In this document: piece by piece, positions 1 through 6,091 of the stretch | How positions within the stretch are numbered: position 1 is the first letter of the stretch | Layout: every line of letters starts with the position of its first letter | NCBI GenBank assembly: GCA_013361075.1 | Contig: JABWAJ010000361.1 | Span: 1-6,091 of the forward strand | Source: Saprospiraceae bacterium | Lineage (GTDB): Bacteria; Bacteroidota; Bacteroidia; Chitinophagales; Saprospiraceae | Length of the DNA: 6,091 bases | Direction: 5' to 3' | Program-made: the position numbers and the translations under genes | Notes under the pieces: generated by a model | What the model saw: the letters and a program-made list of their open reading frames with translations, nothing else | What the model was told of the DNA's origin: nothing | The model's database searches: none

Positions 1-1
1 G

Positions 2-556
2 GCAACAGCACAGGCACCTTTAGTAAAAAAATCAGCAGGGGAATCTGAAGAAGTGCTCGTCATTTTATACGAGCGAGCTTTTCCGGCCGTTGCAAAATTT
101 GTCAGCCGCATGGGCGGTTCTTTAGAAGCAGCCCGGGACATTTTTCAGGATGCCCTGATCATTTATCTTGAAGGCTCCGCCCAAAAAAGCACAGTCATTC
201 ACACTTCAAAAGAAGCTTATATTCTGGGCATTGCCAAACACCTCTGGCTACGGAAATACCAACGCGATCAACGCCATGTGCCCCTGAGCGAAGCGGAACA
301 CCGGATCTCCCTGCCTGAAGACTTTTTTCCCGATGTCAGGACAAGACGCTTGCTCCGGTTTCTGGAAGTAAGTGGAAAAAAATGCATGGATTTGCTCCGG
401 GCATTTTATTACCAGGGCCTGCCGGTGAAAAAGGTAGTTGATGTGCTGGGTTATGCCAACGAACATTCGGCCAGCGTTCAAAAATACAAGTGCCTCGAAA
501 AAATCAGGACAGTCGTAAAAGAAAAATCACTGACCTATGATGACTTCACGGAATAA
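2..556 (+). CDS. ECF-type RNA polymerase sigma factor, 5' partial
   Basis: This gene encodes a sigma-70 family (ECF group) factor that would direct RNA polymerase to a specific promoter set. The frame is open from base 2 and 184 residues are visible. Sigma region 2 covers about residues 20-85: ILYERAFPAVAKFV, then RDIFQDALIIYLE, then the region 2.4-like ILGIAKHLWLRKYQRDQ. Sigma region 4 covers about residues 120-172, with a helix-turn-helix around LPVKKVVDVLGYANEHSASV followed by QKYKCLEKIR. A GTG at 53 could act as a start, but it would fall just before the first helix of region 2, and the 17 upstream codons contain no stop. The true start is therefore probably just left of the window. ECF factors usually have 170-200 residues, so little is missing. 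The 3' end overlaps the next gene by 20 bases, which suggests translational coupling. The regulon cannot be inferred. The family call is firm; the start is not. Confidence 0.92.
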   Translation, partial: ATAQAPLVKKSAGESEEVLVILYERAFPAVAKFVSRMGGSLEAARDIFQDALIIYLEGSAQKSTVIHTSKEAYILGIAKHLWLRKYQRDQRHVPLSEAEHRISLPEDFFPDVRTRRLLRFLEVSGKKCMDLLRAFYYQGLPVKKVVDVLGYANEHSASVQKYKCLEKIRTVVKEKSLTYDDFTE

Positions 557-803
557 TACAAAGCTCATAGAACAATACCTTCAGGGCAAACTTCCTGTGT
601 CCCGGCAAATTGCATTTGAAGCCCGGCTCCTGCTTCAACCGAAGCTTCGGATGGACTTGTATTTTCAGAAAAAGACTTACCGGCTGGTTCAGCTTTACCA
701 CCGGAAAAAATTAAAAGAAGAACTGGAAACTGTGCATCAGCAGATTTTTTCTGATCCGGATAAAGTTGATTTTCAGGAGAATATTTACAGGTTATTCAAA
801 TAA
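537..803 (+). CDS. Small anti-sigma-like helical protein, function unknown
   Basis: This is an 88-residue, highly charged, probably all-helical protein. The N-terminal part (about residues 9-40: IEQYLQGKLPVSRQIAFEAR, then a leucine-rich stretch ending QPKLRMDL) has the spacing seen at the start of many Bacteroidota anti-sigma or zf-HC2-type proteins, which read roughly I-x2-YL-x-G-x-L, R-x3-FE, L-x3-P-x-L. There is no His/Cys zinc motif and no transmembrane helix, so it is not a classical membrane anti-sigma factor. The C-terminal half is a basic amphipathic helix (about residues 44-70). Two adjacent ATG codons (537 and 540) both lie inside the end of the sigma gene, so its translation is probably coupled to it. 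Position suggests a role in controlling the sigma factor, as anti-sigma, adaptor or co-regulator, but this is inference. The gene appears genuine from its tight packing between two good genes and its family-like N-terminus. Confidence 0.75.
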   Translation: MMTSRNNTKLIEQYLQGKLPVSRQIAFEARLLLQPKLRMDLYFQKKTYRLVQLYHRKKLKEELETVHQQIFSDPDKVDFQENIYRLFK

Positions 804-809
804 AAAAAG

Positions 810-1478
810 ATGATCAAGGCAAGTCTGATTCCCATGGTAATTGACAATTCGGGTGGCGGCGAACGGGCGTTCGACATTTACAGCTTGCTGCTCAAAGAAC
901 GCATCATTTTTCTTGGCGGCCCGATCAATGAACCCCTCGCCGGTTTGGTGGTTGCCCAACTGCTCTACCTCAACAGTGTAGATTCGAAGCTCCCCATTCA
1001 TTTGTACATTCAGAGTCCGGGCGGAGTGGTTTATTCGGGTATGGCCATCTATGATACCATGAAAATGTTATCGGCTCCCGTTTCGACTTACGCCGTCGGT
1101 TTCACAGGCAGCATGGCCACCTTCCTGCTGAGTGCAGGCGAAAAAGGGAAGCGGTTTGCCCTGCCCCACGCCACCATCCACATGCACCCGACCGGCGGTG
1201 GTGCTCAGGGGTATACCGAAGACGTACGAATTGCCACCCGGGAGCAGGAACGGCTGCAAACCCAGCTTTTCCACCTCATGGGCAAACATACCGGGCATAC
1301 CTGGCAGGAAATCGAGGAGTTTTTTTTGAGGGACAAATACCTAAATGCCCACGAAGCACGGCAATACGGCCTTATTGACGAAGTAATGGGTGATGCAAGT
1401 GATTTAATTTTTTTAAACCGGACGGAAATGCAGGCCAATCTGATGCTTGAAAATGTGCCGAAAGAACGACTGAGTTGA
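810..1478 (+). CDS. clpP: ClpP-like ATP-dependent Clp protease proteolytic subunit
   Basis: This is a 222-residue member of the ClpP serine protease family (peptidase S14). Such proteins form tetradecameric cytoplasmic chambers that degrade proteins fed by AAA+ unfoldases such as ClpX. The N-terminus (SLIPMVID, GERAFDIYSLLLKERIIFLG) and the SPGG oxyanion strand (residues 69-72) are typical. The catalytic triad is intact: Ser101 in GFTGSMATF, His126 in IHMHP and Asp175 in LRDKYLNAHEA. The gaps of 25 and 49 residues equal those of E. coli ClpP (Ser97, His122, Asp171). It differs from housekeeping ClpP in GFTGSMA for the usual GQAASMG and HPTGGG for HQPLGG, so it may be a second paralog rather than the main enzyme, which in this phylum usually sits near tig and clpX. 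It has no long propeptide. The start ATG lies 6 bases after the previous stop and follows an A-rich stretch. It is probably cotranscribed with the sigma gene. Confidence 0.96.
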   Translation: MIKASLIPMVIDNSGGGERAFDIYSLLLKERIIFLGGPINEPLAGLVVAQLLYLNSVDSKLPIHLYIQSPGGVVYSGMAIYDTMKMLSAPVSTYAVGFTGSMATFLLSAGEKGKRFALPHATIHMHPTGGGAQGYTEDVRIATREQERLQTQLFHLMGKHTGHTWQEIEEFFLRDKYLNAHEARQYGLIDEVMGDASDLIFLNRTEMQANLMLENVPKERLS

Positions 1479-1608
1479 TTGCTTATAAAAAATCCAATGT
1501 GTATGTTTGCATTAAACAAAGTGTATAGATGCGGACCAATTTTATAATGGATAATGCTTTGATGCAACAGGCATTGCCACTAAGCGCTTTGTAGCTTAAA
1601 ATCAAACC

Positions 1609-2343
1609 ATGACACAACCCGAACATTATTCGCCAACACTCAAATTTTTTAAAAACGCTATCTGGAAATATCTTCTGGAATTGATCACTGTTATTTTCGG
1701 TGTGTACATTGGTTTTATGGCCAACAAATACCAGGAAAACCAGAAAGAATACCGGTATACCCAAACGGTCATCAAAGAAATGTACCAAAGCCTTGCCAAC
1801 GACATAAACGACGCCACTGAAAATTGGAATGGTCATAAAAAAGGGTTGGCAAGTGTAGCGTACTTTTTTAAAATTGCTGAAGACAAACCGGTGAGCACGG
1901 ATACCTTCACACAATACCTGGTTGAACTGACCCGTAGTTTTTTAAGCATCCAGAATACCGCGCCTTTCGAAGCGCTTAAAGCTACTGGTTTGAATGTCAT
2001 CACCAATGATTCGCTTCGCAGTAAAATCGTACACCTGTATGATTTTCAGTACGATATTATGGAAAAAGTAGAAGAACAATACCCGGAATCCAATTTTGCA
2101 GAGCGCTATTATCAGGACATTGTCGGGATCCTGGACAAAGGCCTGGTCCTTGATAAAGAAGGGAGGGTCGTAGCCATCCGCAGACCTCTGCCCATTTCGC
2201 AGGAAGAAAAAGTACGCTTGTTTCTGCACCTGAAAAAAATCTACTCCGCGCGCTGGTTCAACATCACTGTTTACAAAACGGTGATTGAAGAAATGAAGGC
2301 CCTGAGATCAGCCCTTAAAAAAGAGTATCCTTATCTGGAATAA
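1609..2343 (+). CDS. DUF6090-type single-pass membrane protein
   Basis: This 244-residue protein has one predicted transmembrane helix near the N-terminus (about residues 21-37, LLELITVIFGVYIGFMA). It is followed at once by NKYQENQKEYRY, where most of this family has an N-N-W-N-E type motif. A short cytoplasmic N-terminus and a long helical, charged remainder are expected. The stretch FEALKATGLNVITNDSLRSK (residues 120-139) matches the recurring pattern in this family of a helix, then a G-x-L-x-x-I-x-N-D-x-L-R turn. DUF6090-type proteins are common in Bacteroidota and have no established function. The gene has 130 bases upstream and 178 bases downstream without another gene, so it is probably its own transcription unit. 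The start ATG follows TCAAACC with no Shine-Dalgarno motif, as is usual in this phylum. Family assignment is from recalled pattern similarity, not a search. Confidence 0.85.
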   Translation: MTQPEHYSPTLKFFKNAIWKYLLELITVIFGVYIGFMANKYQENQKEYRYTQTVIKEMYQSLANDINDATENWNGHKKGLASVAYFFKIAEDKPVSTDTFTQYLVELTRSFLSIQNTAPFEALKATGLNVITNDSLRSKIVHLYDFQYDIMEKVEEQYPESNFAERYYQDIVGILDKGLVLDKEGRVVAIRRPLPISQEEKVRLFLHLKKIYSARWFNITVYKTVIEEMKALRSALKKEYPYLE

Positions 2344-2378
2344 ACCCTTTTCCTCAAACGGAAGTGTACCTGCCAAGG

Positions 2379-2391
2379 CAAGCCCGGCTTG
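2379..2391. repeat. Compact inverted repeat in the 2344-2521 intergenic region
   Basis: CAAGCC and GGCTTG are perfect 6-base arms separated by one C, giving in practice a 5-base stem with a 3-base loop. It starts 36 bases after the stop of the DUF6090-type gene. The bases after it on the plus strand are TAAAAAAC, so it lacks the T-run of an intrinsic terminator. It might still weakly stabilise the 3' end of the upstream message. Confidence 0.25.
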
Positions 2392-2459
2392 TAAAAAACC
2401 CGACAATACCCCAAAAAGATGCCGCAAAATGAAGAATCCGATGTAAATTGGATCTCGAT

Positions 2460-2477
2460 CATGCCATATTCGGCATG
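2460..2477. repeat. Short perfect inverted repeat upstream of the surface-protein gene
   Basis: CATGCC and GGCATG form 6-base perfect arms around the 6-base loop ATATTC. The centre lies about 53 bases before the ATG at 2522. It has no following T-run, so it is not an intrinsic terminator. It could be a 5'-leader hairpin or an operator half-site pair, or chance. No function is claimed. Confidence 0.3.
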
Positions 2478-2521
2478 GAGTTGCCCGCCGCCAAGGTATC
2501 AAGCTGGAAAAATTGAACGCC

Positions 2522-4930
2522 ATGAAAACCCTCCAACACTTCTTTGCGGTACTGTTGCTTTGTTCTGCGCTAACGGGCCAGGCCCAGCTGGATTCCATCC
2601 ACTGGCTGCCACCCATGCACGCCCGGGTAGAATGGGGCCCGCAATACCTCTACCTTACCACCCCGGAAACCCAGCCTTTTGAAGTCACCATCCGGGATGG
2701 CGCAGGCGGTCTCCTGACCACTGCTACCATCAGCAATGCCCAGCCATTCCGATACTTCCTTGGCGTTACCGACAATACCCAAACCCTCGTCCCACAAAGT
2801 GCCCTGCACATGGCCCTTGCCGGAAAAGGCCTGGTCATGGAAGGCAGCAAACCATTTTTTGCCACCTTCCGCGCACACGCAGACACGGGGCGGCATGCAG
2901 GCGACCTCACCTGTAAAGGCCGGGCTGCTTTGGGCAAGGTATTTCGCATCGGGCACTTAGAACAGGCTGCATTTGGAGAAGACAGGCGATCCAATTTTAT
3001 CGGTATCCTGGCTACTGAAGACAACACAACGGTATCGCTTTCCGACTACCATGCCGGGGTTCGCTTCCGCGTAAACAATGCAGCTGTCTCCCAGCCTTCT
3101 CCCCTAAACCTGACGCTGCAAAAAGGAGAGTCGGTTGTTTTTTCAAATTACATCAGCCCTGACCCCAATGCACAACCGCCAAACGGCCTGATGGGTGCTT
3201 TGCTCGAAACCAGCAAACCTGTTGTCGTCAACTGCGGTTCCTGGCTGGGTGCCCCCATTGTTTTTCAGGGGCACGACATTGGCATTGACCAGATTGTGCC
3301 TGTGGAACTGACCGGAGAAGAATACATTCTGTGCAAAGGCAATGGCTCTGACATCCTCGAACACCCCATCATCATTGCCCATACGGCCAATACCCAGATC
3401 CGGCTCAACGGAGGTTCTGTTCCTGTGACGACACTCGGTCCGGGCGATTATTACGTCGTGCCTACCAGTGCTTTTTCCGGTGCCGGAAACCTGTTCATTC
3501 AGTCAACTCAACCAGTTTATGTCTATCAGATGATTGGCGGTGTGCCCAATACCGACGACCAGTACCGCACCGCCGGGCTGATGTTTGTACCGCCGCTCAG
3601 TTGTGGAATTCCCAATGCCGTTGACAATATTTTTGAACCCAACAGCATCGGCTCCATGTTTTTTGAGGGTGGGTTAATGCTGGTAGCCATGCGCGACTCG
3701 CAGGTCACGGTGCGCATCAACGGCGCGGTTGTCCCCATCGGAACGCCGGATGCAGTACCCGGCAACCCGGATTTTGTGACCTACCGCCGCTTGAACTTAT
3801 TTTTGCAGTCCGTAGTCGTTTCCACCATCAGCGTGCGGGCAGAAGGCGCAGTGCAGGTAGCGATGTACGGGCGCAACCAACCGGCAAGCTTTGCAGCTTT
3901 TTTTTCAGGGTTTACCAAAACCGATAAGCCGACTTTGCAATTGAGCAAAACGGGAGACGGCGTTTGCCCCGATACCTTAGTAGCAAGCGGGCATTTCGAC
4001 GGAGTGCAATGGATGCTTGGCGACTCGATTCTGCAATTTGGACAAGATACAACCTACATTGCCTATACGCCGGGCGATTATGTAGCTACAGCCTACCTTG
4101 GTGTTTGCCGCCGAACGGATTCTGTAAAAGACACCATTGGAGCGGCGTTTGTTTCTCCTGCTTTTGAATACGCTTTTGAAGAACCTTCCTGTTTCGCCTA
4201 CGACGATGGGGAAATCACTTTCGGTACACCTTACGGAGGCATTGCGCCCTACCACTTTTCGGTGGATGAGGGCACCAGTTTTCAACAGGCCAATACATTT
4301 AGCGGCATATCCAGCGGGGCCTACCATTTAGTTGCGCGCGACGCCACGGGTTGCTACAACCACCCTTTGGAGTTGTTCATCGGGCAACCTGATAGTTTTG
4401 GGGTGAAAATTGTAGTCGTCAGAATGCCCGACCCGCTCAAACCCGGCGGCGAAGTAGGTCTCGAAGGTCTGCCTGATCGCCCGGTTACGGCAGCATTTTG
4501 GGACCCTGCCACGAATCCGGACTGCCCGAATTGCCTGGTGTACACCTTCAATCCCCTATCGAGTGAATGGGTGACGCTAACCGTGTACGACACCGCAGGA
4601 TGCCCGGCATCTGATCAGGTTTTCATTGCAGTTTCCCCCAATGTTTTTGTACCCAATGTGATTTATCCGGATTCTGAGGAAAGCCGAAACCGGGTATTTC
4701 TCCTCCAAAGTAAAGATGACCTGCCGGTATTGCGGCTGATGATTTTTGACCGCTGGGGCGAAATGGTGTTTGAAAATAAAAACTTCCTAACCAATGATTT
4801 TTCGGCAGGCTGGAATGGTCGTTTCCATGGAAATCCGGCAACTCAGGGGGTTTACGTGTATTATGCAGAAGTGGAGTTGTTGCCGGGGATCAGGACGAAA
4901 ATAAAGGGGGATTTTGTTGTGTTGCGATAG
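2522..4930 (+). CDS. Secreted IgGFc-binding-like protein with type IX (CHU_C) sorting domain
   Basis: This 802-residue exported protein starts at ATG 2522. The in-frame TTG at 2513 would put Asn-Ala before a clean signal peptide (MKTLQHFFAVLLLCSALTGQ, likely cut after residue 21). Residues of about 40-460 are beta-rich and resemble the IgGFc-binding N-terminal domain family: NFIGILATEDNTTV, LTLQKGESVVF, SKPVVVNCGS, then GPGDYYVVPTSAF and TQPVYVYQMIGG. Residues of about 470-540 look like an Ig/PKD-like module with a Cys pair. Residues of about 552-623 resemble a SprB repeat (CFAYDDGEITF, GGIAPYHFSVD, SGAYHLVARDATGC). Residues of about 635-705 form another PKD-like module (NPDCPNCLVYTF, LTVYDTAGC). 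Residues 707-802 are the gliding-motility-associated CHU_C domain (SPNVFVPN, LRLMIFDRWGEMVFEN, GWNGRF, QGVYVYYAEV), a type B sorting signal for the type IX system. It should pass the inner membrane by Sec and end up surface-attached or released. The ligand is unknown. Binding to immunoglobulin is only the family name. Confidence 0.9.
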   Translation: MKTLQHFFAVLLLCSALTGQAQLDSIHWLPPMHARVEWGPQYLYLTTPETQPFEVTIRDGAGGLLTTATISNAQPFRYFLGVTDNTQTLVPQSALHMALAGKGLVMEGSKPFFATFRAHADTGRHAGDLTCKGRAALGKVFRIGHLEQAAFGEDRRSNFIGILATEDNTTVSLSDYHAGVRFRVNNAAVSQPSPLNLTLQKGESVVFSNYISPDPNAQPPNGLMGALLETSKPVVVNCGSWLGAPIVFQGHDIGIDQIVPVELTGEEYILCKGNGSDILEHPIIIAHTANTQIRLNGGSVPVTTLGPGDYYVVPTSAFSGAGNLFIQSTQPVYVYQMIGGVPNTDDQYRTAGLMFVPPLSCGIPNAVDNIFEPNSIGSMFFEGGLMLVAMRDSQVTVRINGAVVPIGTPDAVPGNPDFVTYRRLNLFLQSVVVSTISVRAEGAVQVAMYGRNQPASFAAFFSGFTKTDKPTLQLSKTGDGVCPDTLVASGHFDGVQWMLGDSILQFGQDTTYIAYTPGDYVATAYLGVCRRTDSVKDTIGAAFVSPAFEYAFEEPSCFAYDDGEITFGTPYGGIAPYHFSVDEGTSFQQANTFSGISSGAYHLVARDATGCYNHPLELFIGQPDSFGVKIVVVRMPDPLKPGGEVGLEGLPDRPVTAAFWDPATNPDCPNCLVYTFNPLSSEWVTLTVYDTAGCPASDQVFIAVSPNVFVPNVIYPDSEESRNRVFLLQSKDDLPVLRLMIFDRWGEMVFENKNFLTNDFSAGWNGRFHGNPATQGVYVYYAEVELLPGIRTKIKGDFVVLR

Positions 4931-4959
4931 TGCCGATGCATTTTCCTGGCAATTGCAGG

Positions 4960-5511
4960 TCAAACAAAGGCATTATAGTCAAAGCCAGGGACAAATACCT
5001 CAAAAGGATCTTCTTTGTTGATCGGAATGACCAAAGGGCGTACTTCCTTTACCCATTCCAGCAGCAAATAAGGCAGACAGGCTTGCAGATCATCTCCTTC
5101 TTTAAAATATTTCAGGTTGAACATCCTGCCCCAGGGTTTCTTTGGAATGGCTCCCGTAGCAGCGTCTAGCTCACTCCAAAATCTTCCCCAGATGCGGTAG
5201 GAAGACAGCAAAACGAGGTCGTCCGGCGCGTCAAAAACAAGGGTTGAAATACCGGATTCCAGTTCCATGTCTGATAACAATGCCCTTGCAGTCAGAAAAC
5301 AAGGTGGGCGTGCCCATTCTTTGCAGGAATGAAAGGCCCAAATGGGCGGGGTATTTCCACAGTTTATGCCTCGCTTTTCCATTTGCCGGCACATCCATGC
5401 ATAAGAAAATTGCCAGAAGCCATTTGGTGCGAAGTCCCAGTTTCCGGTAAGGATGCCTTTTGTTTTCAGCATTTCTGCTGCAACGTTACTTTGGAAGGTG
5501 TAAAGCAGCAT
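4960..5511 (-). CDS. DUF3841-type protein
   Basis: This 183-residue cytoplasmic-type protein has no signal peptide or membrane helix. It follows the recalled DUF3841 layout: an N-terminal M-x-L-x-T-x-Q strand (MLLYTFQSNVAAEMLKTKG), then YAWMCRQMEKRG (about residues 37-48), PPIWAFHSC (55-63), an acidic strand and helix FDAPDDLVLLSSYRIW (93-108), a PWGRMFNL segment (126-133) and the closing LLLEWVKEVRPL (129-150 region). ATG 5511 is chosen because it places the family's N-terminal strand at the start. The longer TTG start at 5589 would add 26 residues and run 32 bases into the upstream gene. The upstream gene on the same strand ends 46 bases before this ATG, so cotranscription is possible. The gene converges on the surface-protein gene, with 29 bases between stops. 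The function of DUF3841 is not established. The family call rests on pattern memory. Confidence 0.78.
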   Translation of the reverse strand: MLLYTFQSNVAAEMLKTKGILTGNWDFAPNGFWQFSYAWMCRQMEKRGINCGNTPPIWAFHSCKEWARPPCFLTARALLSDMELESGISTLVFDAPDDLVLLSSYRIWGRFWSELDAATGAIPKKPWGRMFNLKYFKEGDDLQACLPYLLLEWVKEVRPLVIPINKEDPFEVFVPGFDYNAFV

Positions 5512-5557
5512 GACGATGGTGATTAGTAATTCCCTGTGAGCGCTACCAAGGGGCATT

Positions 5558-6091
5558 TTACCAACAATTCTGCCAGACCGCCCCGTCAAAAACCCTCAAT
5601 TTATTGATTGTCCCGTCGAAATACATGTCTCCTTTTGCAGGAGAAGCAGGAGGGCCGGAAAGTGGCTCAAGCCTCATGACGTCACTGATATGCAATGATC
5701 GCTGAGGCGAAACTGTATTAATGCCAACCTTCCCATCGGTAGTGATCGTCATCCGGATATTGGACTCATCCAGGTTCATCCATCCTTCCCATCCCGTTGG
5801 GTTTGTGCCCGTTACAAAAAAGATTCCCCCACGCGTACTGGTATTATTGGCCAAATACAGGGCATTTTCAATGCCATTTCCCAATAGGTTCATTCCGATC
5901 GCTGATACTGGATATCCGGCGTCCTGAACAAATTCAATTCTCGGATTATCCTCCTCATTGACATCGTTTAAGTCAGCCTCAATGGAAAGCACTGCGTCTC
6001 CGGTTGAGGGCCGGATATGTGCCTTGTTTTTTGTCGTATAAGTCGTGTCCCAGATCACGCGCCAACTATCTGTATTTTTTGCATATAAAGC
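5558..6091 (-). CDS. Tail-fibre-like surface protein, C-terminal part (5' partial)
   Basis: The frame is open to the right window edge, with 177 residues visible and none of the upstream codons a stop. The GTG at 6058 is therefore probably internal: the codons before it read LYAKNTDSWR in the same style. The visible part carries the recurring signature of Bacteroidota tail-fibre-like proteins: DGKVGINTVSPQRSLHISD (about residues 119-137), matching the usual VGIG-T-x-P-x-x-LHV pattern, followed by a C-terminal GDMYFDGTINKLRVFDGAVW (residues 154-173) and NCW. Related proteins usually hold beta-rich repeats upstream. No endosialidase-type chaperone domain is visible at the end. Such proteins are generally exported or structural, but their role in these bacteria is unclear and no phage genes are seen here. 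Cotranscription with the DUF3841-type gene 46 bases downstream is possible. Confidence 0.78.
   Translation of the reverse strand, partial: ALYAKNTDSWRVIWDTTYTTKNKAHIRPSTGDAVLSIEADLNDVNEEDNPRIEFVQDAGYPVSAIGMNLLGNGIENALYLANNTSTRGGIFFVTGTNPTGWEGWMNLDESNIRMTITTDGKVGINTVSPQRSLHISDVMRLEPLSGPPASPAKGDMYFDGTINKLRVFDGAVWQNCW

Noticed and set aside
53..55. GTG as the start of the sigma factor gene
   Set aside because: The frame is open for 17 more codons up to the window edge, and this GTG lies just before the first conserved helix of region 2. The true start is probably outside the window.
1543..1548. TATAAT as a -10 promoter element for the DUF6090-type gene
   Set aside because: It has no matching -35 at suitable spacing, and Bacteroidota promoters normally use a TTTG / TAnnTTTG pattern, which I could not place with correct spacing in 1479-1608.
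1582..1589. AAGCGCTT palindrome upstream of the DUF6090-type gene
   Set aside because: An 8-base palindrome in a 130-base gap is expected often enough by chance, and nothing else supports an operator here.
1483..1914. Minus-strand open frame across the 1479-1608 gap and the DUF6090-type gene
   Set aside because: It is mostly antisense to a well-supported gene, and its product is a low-complexity mix of aromatic and basic residues without a recognisable domain.
2513..2515. TTG as the start of the secreted-protein gene
   Set aside because: An ATG three codons later gives a standard signal peptide beginning Met-Lys.
2419..2682. Open frame covering the leader and start of the secreted-protein gene
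   Set aside because: It overlaps the signal-peptide region in another frame, and its product shows no family pattern and a composition typical of a shadow frame.
4941..4960. Bidirectional terminator between the convergent genes, around CCTGGCAATTGCAGG
   Set aside because: The stem is short and bulged, and neither strand has a T-run following it.
5512..5589. N-terminal extension of the DUF3841-type protein from TTG 5589
   Set aside because: It would overlap the end of the upstream gene by 32 bases, and the family-like N-terminal strand begins at ATG 5511.

Overview
The window looks like a chromosomal stretch from a member of the Bacteroidota, most likely the Saprospiria (Saprospiraceae, Haliscomenobacter or Lewinella type). 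The main reasons are a large secreted protein with a gliding-motility-associated (CHU_C, type IX secretion) C-terminal domain, a SprB-like repeat and an IgGFc-binding-like region; a DUF6090-type membrane protein; an ECF sigma factor of a style common in that group; and starts preceded by A-rich sequence rather than clear Shine-Dalgarno motifs. Genus is inference. No RNA gene, IS element, CRISPR array or attachment site could be recognised.

Layout. (1) 2-1478, plus strand: a tight three-gene cluster. It holds an ECF-type RNA polymerase sigma factor cut by the left window edge, an 88-residue protein overlapping it by 20 bases that resembles a small anti-sigma-type helical protein without zinc ligands or a membrane segment, and, 6 bases later, a ClpP-like serine protease with the complete Ser-His-Asp triad at canonical spacing. 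(2) 1609-2343, plus strand: a stand-alone single-pass membrane protein of the DUF6090 type. (3) 2522-4930, plus strand: an 802-residue exported surface or extracellular protein with a signal peptide and a type IX sorting domain. (4) 6091-4960, minus strand, convergent with the rest: the C-terminal part of a tail-fibre-like protein cut by the right window edge, then 46 bases later a DUF3841-type protein.

The first cluster is the only part that suggests a joint function: a transcription factor, a possible partner or regulator, and a protease chamber made from one message. Control of the sigma factor or of the small protein by ClpP-type proteolysis is a hypothesis and is not shown by the sequence. 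The remaining genes look like ordinary accessory or surface genes of this phylum.

Several start sites needed correction. The sigma factor and tail-fibre-like frames stay open to the window edges, so the internal GTG codons at 53 and 6058 are probably not their starts. The surface protein starts at ATG 2522 rather than TTG 2513. The DUF3841 protein starts at ATG 5511 rather than TTG 5589.
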